From the NCBI RefSeq assembly GCF_019059575.1, contig NW_024881991.1:1-64000 (forward strand): a DNA stretch of 64,000 nt, written 5' to 3'. The notes under the pieces are model-generated. The model was given only the letters and a program-made list of their open reading frames with translations. It searched no databases and was not told the origin of the DNA. Positions 55,301-59,982 of this stretch are shown piece after piece. The translations under genes were made by a program, and so were the position numbers. This stretch comes from Amphibalanus amphitrite (Eukaryota > Arthropoda > Thecostraca > Balanomorpha > Balanidae). Position 1 is the first letter of the stretch; every line of letters starts with the position of its first letter.

Positions 55301-57540
55301 ACGTGTTACTGTTAGCCATTCCATTTAGTTATATCATTCGTTCGTGCATCTGTTACCAATTTTGGTCATGTCACTCCTTCAATCCAATCAATTCATTGGC
55401 ATTTCATTCATTGCATTTTCTTTAGTCGCTTATTTACCTTGAAGGAAGCCCATGTCAACTAGCAGGATCTGAAACACGGAATCGCGCTCCTCCTTGGTCT
55501 CAACTGCCCAGGGCCGCCAGCCGCCGTTTGATAGTCGAGAGCACGCGTCGACCGCCTCCTGGTAGGTGCGAGGGTCGTCTGCCCGGGGGCGAATCAGATC
55601 AGTTGAGTGTGATGATTACGGAGCGAGCGAAGCGAGCGGAGTCTTTCCTTAGATTAACGGAAATTTCTGAGTATGAGCGGCCGGCCGGCCGGCCGGCCGG
55701 CCGGCCGGCCGGCCGTGCGGACGCTTTTGCGAGGCTTATATCTCAGCAACCACTTGACCGATTTACACGGGGTAATTTTTGTAGGGTAGCTTCATTCCTT
55801 CTACCAAGTATTGAACTATTCCCGATGCATGTGGGTGACCCCTTATGCACGTGCCACGTGCAAAACGAAGACGTGTCAGTTTTGTAATTGTTGCAATATC
55901 TCGGTAACTACTGGGCCGATTATGCTGAAAGTTGGCATGTAGGTAGGCACCCACTAGGCACTGCATATCCATGTGCCAGAGTTGGGGTGCTGCTGCACGT
56001 GCGCACGTGCAGGGGTCGTTTCCAGATCTCGAGAACGGCTGGACCGATGGCGCTCAAATTTGGTACACGGTTAGGGACCAGTTAGTGGGGTGCCGTGCAC
56101 AAGTCAGTTGGGACCCATTTTGCACGTGCGCACGTGCAGGGTGCCGCTTCCAGATCTCGAGAACGGCTGGGCCGATTGTGCTCAAATTTGGCACATCGCT
56201 AGAGACCGGTTAGTAGGGTGCCGTGCACAAGTCAGTTGGAGGTACCCCCTCGAAATTTCGCACGTGCAAGGCCCACCCTCTCGCTCGCTCCGTTAGTCGC
56301 CCCATAAGGCGTTATACTGGTTTATCAGTTCAAAGCAGGCAGTAACTCGTAAAAAATACACCTAACACTATATGCTAAATATTGTTGCATTATATTTTAT
56401 AACTTCATTTGGCGATTATTTATCCGTCATTTCATTCGATATTTAAAGTGTGTCAAAAATACGTTTTGCCAGTCGCTCGTACATTATAGCAGCCCGTCCT
56501 GAGAGTCATGTCCATTGTATTGCGGCCTCCCGGTCAGCCAGTGCCTGCCGGGTGGGCCGGTGTGTACCTGGTCGGGTCATGTCGCCGGTGACGGCCTCGG
56601 GTCGGTAGCAGCTGCCGCCGCCCACCTGGACGCCGCCGTCCGGACACGCCGAGTCCGTGAAGCCGCTCACCGACGACGAGAGGCCCGTCGAGCTGCGCGT
56701 CGTCACCGGCGTCGGCGTCGAGCCGGGGATGTCGTCCAGCAGGCGGTAGACGCTGAGCGCCGTGGCGCCGTCGGACGTCTTACCACCACACGTGGTGTCG
56801 TGAAGAACCTCGCCGGGGCGCTTGCACTGCTCCACGCACATGGCGGGGTCGAGCGACTTGCCAAAGAGGTCTTGGTCGCTGCAGTGGCACTCGTACAGCA
56901 CAGAGTTGCCCTCGGACGGGCCGAGCGCCATGAACCCGCCGCCGAAGTTGACGCTGCACGTGTGCACGCACAGGTCCACCTGTTTGGCCGGCTCGTTGCT
57001 GCTGCCGGTGGAGAGGGCACACCGGTCGAACTGGAGATACACCGAGCCGACCTGGAAGCGCTCCGACACGGGGCTGGCCGGGGACGGCGGCCGCTCGGAG
57101 AGGAGTGCGGCGCCCCCCGCCGCCGGCTCAGTGACGGAGTACACGTGCAGGAGCTGCAGGCCGTCCGGCGCGGTACCGGAACAGTTGGCCGTCAGTTCCG
57201 CGGCGCTGACCGGCTGGTTCACACAGAAACACCAGCGCTGGCCGCTGACGGCCAGCAGCGACTCCTGCTGCTGGCAGACGGCGGCGCAGTCGACCCCGTC
57301 TGCTGGCGTGCTGAACGCCGCCCCCTGCAGCAGCTGGTCCTCCGCGGCCGTCCGACAGCCCAGCAGTCGAGATACGGTGTTGGAGGACGCCCTGGCGCTG
57401 GAGGACGCCCTGGCGCTGGAGCTGGTCATCAGCAGGACCGCCAGCAGCAGTGCTGGGCCCAGCAGACCCCTCCGCAGGGGTGGGGGCCAGTCGGCCGGCC
57501 GTCGAGGACCCGCCGATCGGTGCATCCTCCGCGGCAGCAT
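19174..57540 (-). CDS. Adhesion-type GPCR with WSC, C-type lectin and mucin ectodomain (19 exons)
   Basis: Nineteen minus-strand exons with GT-AG borders join with matching phases into about 1,313 residues. Order: signal peptide (core [13 protein letters not shown], about 26-45); two WSC-like cysteine domains (about 58-160 and 180-290); a C-type-lectin-like domain (about 300-455); Thr/Ser mucin stalk (458-540); GAIN domain (about 545-836) ending in a GPS with [14 protein letters not shown] and [13 protein letters not shown], where the family self-cleaves between Leu and Thr; then seven helices of the secretin/adhesion class (about 840-1090), including [33 protein letters not shown] and [13 protein letters not shown]; then a Ser/Arg-rich cytoplasmic tail. 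Known family role: surface receptor signalling through G proteins, often via a tethered agonist freed after GPS cleavage. WSC and lectin domains suggest carbohydrate binding (inference). Introns hold two LTR elements and an antisense lectin gene. Confidence 0.9.
19637..20030. mobile_element. hAT-type MITE, 394 bp
   Basis: Inverted ends TAGAGGTGGCAAAA with the 8-bp direct repeat ATTCTGAT on each side (19629-19636, 20031-20038). TAGNG ends plus an 8-bp duplication are hAT hallmarks. The interior is repeats of GGAACCAGWCTSGACCCG; no transposase. It lies in the last or penultimate intron of the receptor gene. Confidence 0.93.
20161..20356 (-). CDS. Receptor exon 18: Pro-rich tail
   Basis: Reads [35 protein letters not shown] ... 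HHDGVEIYR. Acceptor AAGACAG, donor GTAGGG. GC-rich; another frame is open too, so the frame rests on phase agreement with exons 17 and 19. Confidence 0.68.
20664..20809 (-). CDS. Receptor exon 17: Ser-rich tail
   Basis: Reads [48 protein letters not shown]. Acceptor GTCCACAG; the donor chosen (GTCAGT) fits the phase of exon 18. A GTATGA four bases on is the alternative. Confidence 0.7.
21127..21243 (-). repeat. Tandem duplication covering a splice donor
   Basis: Two copies of about 60 bp (GACTGCTGGGTGACTCGAGG / GACGGCTGACTCGATG...CTGACTGACCTGGCC). On the minus strand each contains GGCCAG|GTCAGTCA, so the exon 16 donor has a decoy copy 60 bp downstream. Confidence 0.75.
21236..21357 (-). CDS. 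Receptor exon 16: cytoplasmic tail
   Basis: Reads [40 protein letters not shown]. Acceptor GTTTCAG, donor GTCAGT. The donor region is tandemly duplicated just downstream (21127-21243). Confidence 0.82.
21728..21847 (-). CDS. Receptor exon 15: TM7
   Basis: Forty codons, [47 protein letters not shown] is the class hallmark of TM7. It is separated from exon 14 by a 17.5-kb intron full of transposons, yet phase and protein order fit exactly. Confidence 0.93.
21848..23953. other. Intron sequence; nothing coding seen
   Basis: Lower end of the large receptor intron. Contains a poly-G run near 22760 and GC-rich stretches. Several overlapping open frames at 22759-23743 have no recognisable content and no splice support. 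Confidence 0.4.
23954..24393 (+). repeat. LTR of element A (5')
   Basis: Identical by eye to 28707-29146. Starts TGTGGGCGCTG, ends CCGCTACA; contains a TATATAC box near 24095. Confidence 0.95.
24457..25365 (+). CDS. Element A gag-like protein
   Basis: About 302 residues from ATG 24457: an Ala/Pro-rich start, a capsid-like helical middle, and a C-terminal Cys/His segment ([14 protein letters not shown]) of the kind found in arthropod Ty3 Gag proteins. Its end overlaps the pol frame by about 55 bases; the family usually bridges such overlaps by programmed ribosomal frameshifting. Confidence 0.88.
   Translation: MPDENGPTDASAAGAAAAPPPPAPALATASRPVASLRLPPFSMEETELWLSQVECALGVAGITDDLTRYQVLVVNLPTEVAIQVRDVISSPSPSYTALTTALRDRLAQSRASRLEALLRHQQLGDQRPSELLRRMQGELAMAGVAPADNGLLRTLYKQRLPQSARAALSLLPEDIPLADLASAADRFMEANAAAAPAPSVCTVQQPQLPVPNQSALDQLTASVAALTAAVGQMRTDMEAMRHDRRHHRGRSNSRQFRTRSPSAQRPRQQSQLCYFHQRFGAAARKCAEPCSWTPAQQGNGQA
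25311..28685 (+). CDS. Element A pol polyprotein
   Basis: About 1,100 residues: aspartic protease ([11 protein letters not shown]), reverse transcriptase (AYVDDILVA), RNase H ([21 protein letters not shown]), zinc-binding His-Cys integrase N-terminus ([10 protein letters not shown] ... CVPCQRNK), integrase core ([19 protein letters not shown]) and a Pro-rich C-terminus. Standard Ty3/Gypsy order. Confidence 0.95.
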   Translation: MCRAMLVDTSPAGKRPGLKGAAPDPSGRPQLARLLHVSDGSLTLMVDTGAQVSILPPASVPASSSLEPATGPSLRAANGSSITTHGQARIQLELGGHKFPWTFIVADTTTAILGADFLQHHQLSIDMAAGTLRLPSGAVVASAASQPAETPAGIQGLRLVQPQLEDLWKAFPDITTPPAGPAKVRHTTRHHIQTTGPPQVSRPRRLAQDKLTAAKAEVAKLLADGTFRPSKSSWAAPIHMEPKDQPGQYRLCGDYRRLNKVTIPDRYPLPHLQDFSSNLHGCTIFSKLDLKRAFHQIPVEPSDIPKTALTTPFGLYEAQMMPFGLRNAAQTCQRLMDEIFRDLTGCFAYVDDILVASETASLHQEHLHAVFSRLSQYGIKVNRSKCLLGVAELDFLGHHVSAAGISPRPTKVREITNFPTPQTEKQLRKYIGMVTFYHRFLRRAADHLQPLYSLLTLKSTSRQDRPLVWTEEASKAFQQSKDAVSSAVLLTHQVPSAPISIQADASDTGVGAVLQQFVSGAWQPLGFFSRGLRKPETRYSTFGRELLAVYLAIKHFRHAVEGRQLVIFTDHKPLTHAIASASDGHSPRESRQLDYILQFTSDVRHVPGIDNAAADALSRATICLLNSPSPSVDDFDALAACQQEDEELVRFRSTEHGLQLRDARLPSGRTLVVDESQAAPRPWIPAPLRRAYFRHVHELAHPGVRATVELVTRRFVWPSVKKDAALWARSCVPCQRNKIHRHTSAPPAPFPPPADRFRHVHADLVGPLPPSEGYAYLLTVVDRYSRWPEAIPLRGITAREVARALISGWIARFGVPAEITTDRGSQFESALWAELSALLGCSRRRTTAYHPQSNGMVERLHRQIKAALRAAAPARWTEALPVVLLGIRSALKQDIGCSTAELVYGTPLRLPGELIAPPTAAPPTPASFAASLQHTMAALRPTAPRSTSARPYVPRALTDATHVFVRHDAVKPPLAPPYDGPYRILARSPKTVTVDRGGRPDVVSLDRVKPAHLDYAAPAPPPPTAARPQRTAAAARHSAPELFVAPPRGPISPETGPPADGPPQPNDATPAPPVAASPAPGRLAQHRGAVPTPAADPIPILRTASGRAVRPPHRYRHVTFADAR
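28707..29146 (+). repeat. LTR of element A (3')
   Basis: Identical by eye to the 5' LTR; followed by the TACC target duplication. Confidence 0.95.
29155..29208 (+). repeat. Tandem repeat, 2 x 27 bp
   Basis: AATACGCGGAATGATGTCAC plus CACGTTTG occurs twice directly after element A. Confidence 0.85.
29209..30003. other. Intron sequence; no feature seen
   Basis: Mixed sequence, GC-rich from 29820. No coding or repeat structure that I can support. Confidence 0.35.
31255..32715 (+). repeat. Minisatellite, about 24-bp GGGCAGGGCACAGGGCCTGA units
   Basis: Imperfect tandem units of the type GGGCAGGGCACAGGGCCTGA fill this stretch apart from an interruption at 31626-31830. Cys/Pro-rich open frames on the minus strand are artefacts of the repeat. 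Confidence 0.9.
31626..31692. repeat. Perfect 33-bp-arm inverted repeat
   Basis: 31626-31658 and 31660-31692 are exact reverse complements about a single central base (CCTTCGGGC...). It interrupts the minisatellite and begins an about 200-bp inserted stretch. Confidence 0.92.
32948..33647. other. Intron sequence; no feature seen
   Basis: Unique-looking sequence between the hAT element and LTR element B. Confidence 0.35.
33648..33795 (-). repeat. LTR of element B (3')
   Basis: 148 bp, TG...CA, identical by eye to 38047-38194. Confidence 0.95.
33964..37935 (-). CDS. Element B gag-pol polyprotein
   Basis: About 1,323 residues from ATG 37935 ([10 protein letters not shown]). A capsid-like region; two zinc knuckles ([17 protein letters not shown] and [14 protein letters not shown]); protease ([12 protein letters not shown]); reverse transcriptase ([10 protein letters not shown]); RNase H ([13 protein letters not shown]); integrase with HHCC ([14 protein letters not shown] ... 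CALC) and core ([17 protein letters not shown]); C-terminus [10 protein letters not shown]. Confidence 0.95.
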   Translation of the reverse strand: MEGISAPAAFLAHPGRPPVAFRQWRFAFDTYLLAIGGREFSAERQKAVLLHCLGQEGQRIYQTIPDMERLDGETELDFTMRKLEGHFEQQVNPIAERFKFRQRRQREGESTADFVADLRGLAANCAFRDMADEMIRDQVVEATIHDRLRERFLQDSRLTLASVLAVSEAYERSKQEAQSMAGPANAEEVAANHLRQRQGPTAQHRRQQGQQHRTQPAVGARPKQGPGQPQQQRRGPGAGGQPKGQPGPDFKCFCCGMAGDHYPRDPVCPAKGKTCHKCGKKDHLASVCKGPRSVRTVSIMSINSKLPKSTSLTKEVELGGTCVKFLVDTGSPVTLVPHSALGQDTELRAPEKKLCGYGGSELNVLGMTDVYVTQLGRQVPVYVVPKGTPIMGLDLMGLLGVNVVNGEVCTLNQKTCPSKPAIDGYVHRVTVDPTVRPVQQALRRLPFSVRDEVSSKLAEMEAEGIIERVQASPWVSPIVVGRKRTGKVRLCLDLRQVNRAVVTDGYPLPHMDELLHALQGSSIYTVLDLKDAYHQVELHPDSRNLTAFITHEGLFRYCRVPMGLASSGPCFQRIMEDMLKGIPGVLVYLDDVVVHGATKDEHDQALKRVEAVFQAHQVQVNQEKCLRAQTEISFLGLKVSAGKLTVDPERVRPLLEMPDPASHKELRSLLGSLGFYARFVPQYTEKTAVLREALAAENWSWGESEAKAVRELKGEVANSSSLALFDPALRTLVTTDASDVGCGAYLSQLRADGEEVVVAYTSKKFSKAELNYSVVEKEALGCVYAVEKWRPFLWGRRFTLRTDNQALTSVFGLKGSNRVGRRIARWEARLLDYSFDIEHIRTQENPVADGLSRMPVTDDHWDDDDAVDVAVISDQTGAVTESELRHASDSDAVLTQVREALQTGRWSGQMKSDQGMRPYFQVRSELSCQGELVFRGDRCVVPVALRDRLMQLAHETHPGVVRTKQRLRERYWWPGMDAAIESLLHNCALCSLHGKSAKPCRPPLQRVAMPAGPWSKVVLDAIGPLKGPAAERYGLVLVDGFSRWPEVAFMSEVTSSAAIEFLQAVIGREGIPQELLCDNGSIFTSQQFQEFCSAQGIKLVHSSPYSPQTCGLVERFNRTVKDAIESARISGQSRTQYVRAFLQTYRSTVHPATGVSPFKAMRGRDMRTKLGVPGGADAHPSGVDGGQIRSHFQAYQDRYLARSNERAGELPSWKLGDRVRVRAPFGWKRKFGPPLRITAQLGPVTYRLADGQKVHARRLAAAAAKTAGLESTDDGEDIWYPEQGHDPIPPRLTASSPTPPQTPTPRALGRGMRERREPNRYSP
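38047..38194 (-). repeat. LTR of element B (5')
   Basis: 148 bp, identical by eye to 33648-33795, followed by ACAAG. Confidence 0.95.
38200..39373. other. Intron sequence; no feature seen
   Basis: Contains a loosely repeated phrase (GCATCRGATGCTCGG, 38943 and 39066). No coding exon that I can support. Confidence 0.4.
39374..39583 (-). CDS. Receptor exon 14: TM5 end, loop 3, TM6
   Basis: Seventy codons, [20 protein letters not shown], basic loop [11 protein letters not shown], then [20 protein letters not shown] and [12 protein letters not shown]. Phase 0 both ends; donor GTGAGT. Confidence 0.95.
39960..40023 (-). CDS. Receptor exon 13: loop 2 and TM5 start
   Basis: Reads [21 protein letters not shown]; the CWL motif is the conserved disulfide partner of TM3 in the class. 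Phases 2 and 0. Confidence 0.94.
40279..40377 (-). CDS. Receptor exon 12: TM4
   Basis: Reads [20 protein letters not shown] ... AYVRDEF, TM4 and the second extracellular loop. Acceptor CACTTACAG, donor GTGAGT. Confidence 0.94.
40640..40885 (-). CDS. Receptor exon 11: TM2-TM3
   Basis: Reads [20 protein letters not shown] ... [20 protein letters not shown] and [27 protein letters not shown] is a signature of TM3 in adhesion GPCRs. Phases 2 and 2. Confidence 0.96.
   Translation of the reverse strand, partial: VSAVHAHHHHSPPVRHVRRRADAAAHRDGSATGLSGAGGLHRRRHGHPLQLPGRVRLDYGRGHSPVQGAATRLRAQEQLDD
41057..41151 (-). CDS. Receptor exon 10: TM1
   Basis: Reads [32 protein letters not shown]; the hydrophobic run is TM1. 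Phases 0 and 2. Confidence 0.93.
41419..41873 (+). repeat. Direct repeat bracketing the GPS exon
   Basis: ACTGTTTCGATCYCTTGCTG followed by TGTTGATTT and then GACACTCGACAGCTCTTG occurs at 41419-41477 and again at 41763-41873. The second copy is expanded by a TTATTTTATT run. The two copies lie in the introns on either side of receptor exon 9. A poly-G/GT run lies at 41502-41530. Confidence 0.85.
41624..41741 (-). CDS. Receptor exon 9: GPS motif
   Basis: Reads EWRTDGC ... [20 protein letters not shown]. The two Trp (one in exon 8), four Cys and His-Leu-Thr of an active GPS are all present, so autoproteolysis is expected. Acceptor TCTTCCGCAG, donor GTGAGT. A direct repeat flanks this exon on both sides. 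Confidence 0.95.
42080..42310 (-). CDS. Receptor exon 8: GAIN subdomain B up to CAYWNETL
   Basis: Reads [20 protein letters not shown] ... [19 protein letters not shown] and CAYWNETL. The last is the start of the GPS motif. Phases 2 and 2. Confidence 0.92.
43165..43341 (-). CDS. Receptor exon 7: GAIN domain
   Basis: Reads [20 protein letters not shown] ... [17 protein letters not shown], typical GAIN beta-strand region. Phases 2 and 2. Confidence 0.87.
43572..43720 (-). CDS. Receptor exon 6: GAIN domain
   Basis: Reads [20 protein letters not shown] ... [13 protein letters not shown]. Acceptor GAAACAG, donor GTCAGT; entry phase 0, exit phase 2. Confidence 0.85.
44186..44311 (-). CDS. Receptor exon 5: GAIN subdomain A
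   Basis: Forty-two codons, [20 protein letters not shown] to DAWNNMTQ, phase 0 at both ends. The donor GTACTG is followed directly by a (TGACC)n simple repeat. Confidence 0.85.
44401..44537. mobile_element. Small inverted-repeat element (137 bp)
   Basis: GTTCGATGTCTCTTGGACGA at the left pairs with the complement ending ATCGAAC at 44537; arms of about 50 bp, about 85 percent matched by eye. Probably a MITE; it lies in a receptor intron. Confidence 0.75.
44988..45322 (-). CDS. Receptor exon 4: mucin-like Thr/Ser stalk and start of GAIN
   Basis: Encodes repeated [10 protein letters not shown] / TSTTPEPRP units (a tandem duplication at DNA level), followed by [18 protein letters not shown] and [16 protein letters not shown] highly O-glycosylatable spacer. 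Acceptor ATTTCAG, donor GTAAGA. Confidence 0.88.
45603..46088. mobile_element. TTAA-flanked MITE M2 (copy of M1)
   Basis: TTAA at 45603-45606 and 46085-46088, ends AGGGACCCTCCCACCTT, interior closely matching 6973-7447. Its right TTAA is also the left TTAA of element P3. Confidence 0.9.
46085..47128. mobile_element. TTAA-flanked about 1-kb element (P3)
   Basis: Begins TTAACCCTCGCCGG and ends with the complement CCGGCGAGGG followed by CTAA, a one-base departure from TTAA. G-run/C-run subterminal blocks; interior with CGAATGATATAC, AGGTCAAGGTCAGGTCAG and CATTGACTTATACC...GACCTGACCTCATATGACC, as in P2 and P5. No coding sequence. Confidence 0.8.
47129..47693. other. 5' region of the nested lectin gene; no feature fixed
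   Basis: AT-rich. A continuous frame starts at 47565 but its first 45 residues have no recognisable content. Promoter and start cannot be fixed from sequence. Confidence 0.35.
47700..48579 (+). CDS. Nested lectin exon 1
   Basis: Signal/anchor, CTLD1, basic linker and the first half of CTLD2, ending RRLARLAG at donor GCAG|GTAAGT. An upstream non-coding exon may exist. Confidence 0.8.
47700..49477 (+). CDS. Double C-type-lectin-domain protein (nested gene, 2 exons)
   Basis: Exons 47700-48579 and 48969-49477 join in phase (G|GC) into about 462 residues. A hydrophobic segment ([15 protein letters not shown]) precedes the first domain, acting as signal peptide or anchor. CTLD1 runs from [13 protein letters not shown] through [16 protein letters not shown] to [18 protein letters not shown] Lys/Arg linker follows with convertase-like RPKR|S and RKRR|A sites and [18 protein letters not shown]2 runs from [18 protein letters not shown] through [19 protein letters not shown] to [14 protein letters not shown]. 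The tail is Thr-rich then basic. No EPN/QPD/WND calcium-sugar motifs are seen, so sugar binding is unproven. CTLD1 appears to lack its last Cys. The start is uncertain (47565 or 47694 also in frame). It lies antisense within a receptor intron. Confidence 0.82.
48969..49477 (+). CDS. Nested lectin exon 2
   Basis: Acceptor CATCAACAG; reads [20 protein letters not shown] ... [16 protein letters not shown] ... [12 protein letters not shown], then a Thr/Pro segment ([16 protein letters not shown]) and a basic end ([19 protein letters not shown]), stop TGA at 49475-49477. Confidence 0.88.
49478..50567. other. Receptor intron; no gene seen
   Basis: Contains a poly-G run near 49852 and GC-rich low-complexity sequence to 49985, then AT-rich sequence with TGACCTGACC near 50250. 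Nothing coding. Confidence 0.4.
50568..51447 (+). mobile_element. CACGTGCGCACGTGC element, copy B
   Basis: Opens ACGAGCGAGCGAGCGCAGCG, then (GGCCC)n, then repeated units beginning GAGAGGCTYATATCTCAGCA and GGGCCGATTG, each with CACGTGCGCACGTGC palindromes; ends CTCGCTCGCTCGTTC...GGCGTTTTACTGG. The opening and ending GAGCGAGC/GCTCGCTC are inverted. The 3' 610 bp is nearly the same as copy A. Non-coding. Confidence 0.8.
51566..52560. mobile_element. TTAA-flanked about 1-kb element (P4)
   Basis: TTAA 51566-51569 and 52557-52560; ends CCCGCGCCCCGTAGGG / complement. The interior shares ATACCAAATTTYAGA, TTTTTTGGCCAAGTTATAGC and the GATGACGTCA block with P1 and the fragment at 57950-58680. It carries TGACCTGACC runs near 52205. 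The right TTAA is shared with P5. Confidence 0.82.
52557..53689. mobile_element. TTAA-flanked about 1.1-kb element (P5)
   Basis: TTAA 52557-52560 and 53686-53689; ends CCCGCGCCGGGCCGG / complement with long G- and C-runs. It shares GTAGCGACACGCGGTAAGCG, GACGCGTCGAATGA and CATTGACTTATAATGG with P2 and P3. Non-coding. Confidence 0.83.
53690..54766. other. Receptor intron; short hairpin only
   Basis: An inverted repeat GTTCAAATTRCC...GGTAATTTGAAC lies at 54041-54075. No coding exon seen. Confidence 0.45.
54767..55024 (-). CDS. Receptor exon 3: C-type lectin-like domain, end
   Basis: Reads [20 protein letters not shown] ... [11 protein letters not shown] ... TVAVICELP, closing the CTLD at the ICEL motif. 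Classical calcium-site EPN/QPD and WND motifs are not visible, so calcium-dependent sugar binding is not assured. Phases 1 and 1. Confidence 0.9.
55438..55578 (-). CDS. Receptor exon 2: C-type lectin-like domain, first part
   Basis: Reads [15 protein letters not shown] ... [17 protein letters not shown], the helix and strand pattern of a CTLD (Cys in the second helix, then the E-E-N/R-type stretch). Acceptor CCGGGCAG, donor GTAAAT, phases 1 and 1. Confidence 0.9.
55614..56330 (+). mobile_element. CACGTGCGCACGTGC element, copy C
   Basis: Opens TACGGAGCGAGCGAAGCGAG, then (GGCC)n at 55679-55713, then ATCTCAGCAACCACTTGACC units and two TTCCAGATCTCGAGAACGGC units with CACGTGCGCACGTGC (55997, 56122); ends CTCGCTCGCTCCG...GGCGTTATACTGG. 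More diverged than copies A and B. Confidence 0.8.
56568..57540 (-). CDS. Receptor exon 1: signal peptide, WSC-like domains, start of CTLD
   Basis: ATG at 57540-57538; a second Met five codons on is an alternative start. It encodes 324 residues: the signal peptide, a short SSSARAS duplication, a first Cys-rich WSC-like block ([11 protein letters not shown] ... CFCVNQP), a second ([10 protein letters not shown] ... [18 protein letters not shown]), and the CTLD beginning ([15 protein letters not shown]). Donor GTACAC; exits phase 1. The region is very GC-rich, which is why long antisense frames exist here. Confidence 0.88.
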
Positions 57541-57949
57541 GCGCCGTTCGGCTCAAACGTTCACAGCCACCGCTCCTGGTCAGCGCCTCTCGAACGGCAG
57601 ACCAGTGCCGCGCCCTCGACGGGGCGGTGCTTCCGGCAGCTGGCCGCTCACTGATGTCGGCCGGGCTTCTGGCGGTGTCGATCATAGCCCTATCTTATCC
57701 GAACCGCCAGAGCCGCCAATGACAGCCTTATCGCGTCGGCAGCCAACACTGAGCTGATGTCAGCCGACAAATGTGACGCACACAAAGACGCAGTATACAC
57801 ACACTGGCCACCAATAACGGCCCGAGTGACGTCACTAGAATCACAACGGACCGGCCGACAGCACGATACCGGCGGTCGAACAACAGCGGGTGCACCACCT
57901 CGCACTGGTCCTGGAACATCTGCTTGTCGTTGACACTTTCGCTATCCCT
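57541..57949. other. 5' flank of the receptor gene
   Basis: GC-rich sequence upstream of the receptor start codon. No TATA box is evident. The 5' UTR and promoter are expected here but cannot be placed. Confidence 0.4.
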
Positions 57950-58680
57950 CGCGGGTCGCGTGCCCGGGGGGCCGTTTTGCCCTCCCTAGTCGAGATTCGA
58001 GAACCACGCAACATAGCGACAAGCGGCAAACGGTGTTGGATAGCCCCATCAGGGAACTACCTTCTGACCAAATTTCATTGACCTAGGTCAAACTGATGAC
58101 GTCACAGATCAGGTCAAAGGTCGAATTTTCGCCATTTACAGGCATTTCGAGAAATGCGTTGTAAAATCGAGTAAAATGCATTTCATTGAATATCATCGAT
58201 GGGGAAATGTTCGTCAAACACATATTTTGCTATTTAAAGTCACTGATAACAGGTCATGTCACAGAGGTCAGGTCACTGAGGGTCACAATATGAAAATATC
58301 ATGTGATGCTGGATGCATGTTTTATGGTCCATTTTATATGACAAATACGATTATGTGGGTCAGGCAGCCTTTGGGGTCAGTTCAGATTATGTTCTGGTCA
58401 AGGTCAGGTCAAGGTCAGGTCAAATTAGGTCAAATTTCAAAGTTGATATTTTGCATAAAATGGGTATCGATTCGATGCAGCTCGTCCCGGGGAATCCAAT
58501 GGTGGTTTTTGTTTTGCGCTACGTGGTCTAGAATTGCTAAAAATTGAGTTAAAAAATTGACGTCATCAATTTTGAACAGTTTTTTCGCTATAACTTGGCC
58601 AAAAAGGGAGGTATCGAATATCGATCTAAAATTTGGCATCCTACCTAGGTATATCATAGACCACATATAGGCCGGAATCG
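57950..58680 (-). mobile_element. Decayed TTAA-family fragment (P6)
   Basis: Contains CATAGCGACAAGCGGCAAACGG, ATTGACCTAGGTCAAACTGATGACGTCA, AGGTCAGGTCAAGG runs and AACTTGGCCAAAAAG, matching P4 in reverse orientation. Terminal inverted repeats are not both recognisable, so this is a fragment. Confidence 0.7.
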
Positions 58681-58780
58681 CGATTCGGCGGCGTAATTAT
58701 TTTTTCCAACCAAAGGAAGGCGCTATACGGAGAATATCCCATTGCGTCATTGAAAAGTGACTTACACCTCCGTCCGGCCA

Positions 58781-58885
58781 GCTGGTTGCGTGGGGTAGTG
58801 GTTAGCACACTCGCCTCGTGATCGAACAACTATGGTTAGGTGACTAGGTCCCCGCCGCCGGCCGAAATTTTTGGCGCGTTGCCCA
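58781..58885 (+). mobile_element. tRNA-derived SINE head, second copy
   Basis: GCTGGTTGCGTGGGGTAGTG GTTAGCACACTCGCCTCG matches 9844-9880. Its B box is degraded (GACTAGGTCCCCGCCG). It then shares GCCGCCGGCCGAAATTTTTG and GGCGCGTTGCCCAG with the 9.9-kb copy. Confidence 0.7.
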
Positions 58886-59110
58886 GCCAGCAATTCGCTT
58901 GGGCTGAACTGTGGCAAGCGTCGGGCAGCTTGGGCTTAGCTTGGGTTTGCCCACTTTGATCAAAACCAATGTATTTTTTACTAGGGCTGAGCTGGGGCAT
59001 GCCGCAGCTATGCCCACGTGCGGATAGCAGTAGCTCAGCCCGACATCTGCCCGCGCATCCAAAACAGGCTTAACTTGGGCGGAGCGCGGGCTGATCAAGC
59101 TGGCTGTGTC
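58886..59110. repeat. GCTTGGGCT repeat tail following the SINE head
   Basis: AATTCGCTTGGGCTGAACTG, GCTTGGGCTTAGCTTGGG, GGGCTGAGCTGGGGC and similar phrases recur with their complements. This occupies the position that the GACGTCGG array occupies after the 9.9-kb head. Confidence 0.55.
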
Positions 59111-59982
59111 CTTCGGCTAACTGGAGTAAAGCCGAAGCTTAGCCATACTTGTTCGGCTGTTCGCGCATGCGCAGTTCTGCGCCAATCATGTGCAGCGTTT
59201 GTGACAGTCTGTGCGCTGTGCGACGAAACGACACACCGGTGTTGGGGCATTTGGTGGTTGATGTTTGGGCGCGTGTGACAGCGCGAAGAAGGGATAGTGC
59301 TCACTGCTCTTATCAAGTGGACTGGCATGGAGTTTTACGGTAGGTAAGTGTATTGAATGGTGCGCTTGATCGTATGTAAACGTCATGATTTTGACTGAGT
59401 TTGACGCCATCAAACATGAAGCTGAATAACTGTTTAGCCTGGCGACTTATACCCTCGCTCAGAAAAGCTGCATTCCGTGCCTTTATATCTTTGTGAAATA
59501 CTAGCACTTCTGAACCAGGAAAATGAAATACAAAACACAAATATTTATCTACTTATCACCGACCACGCTCATTATCTGTCCGCATTTAAAATCAAATGAA
59601 CATTTTATACGGATCAATGAGAAGTGTTTTTACAGTATTAATGCATCAATAAGTTATTTTTCAAGCAAACATGCAATGTAAACTAGATGCCGGCAGCGCT
59701 CTTGCGTTGCCTTGGGCCAGAATTGGAGGAAAGGTACTGAGGGCACACACCGGGCCAAACCACCGAAACACAGACTGAGATATATGGCCTTGGACTGAGC
59801 CAAGACTGAGCTTGGACTGAACCTGAAACTAACCGAAACATCCCAAAAATGTTTGGAAGCACGTGAGATTGGTGTGGACATCTACCTACAGTAAGATATG
59901 AATTAACTGCACGTGCATAGTTCATGTCCCCGGCACCCCAGTGCAGTCATTTTCTTAACATCCTGTAGCGTGTGTCTAGTTC
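59111..59982. other. No feature seen
   Basis: Mixed sequence with no gene or repeat that I can support. Confidence 0.35.

Noticed and set aside
56515-57757. Long plus-strand open frames opposite receptor exon 1
   Set aside because: They are antisense shadows of a very GC-rich real exon; no domain or splice support, low-complexity composition.
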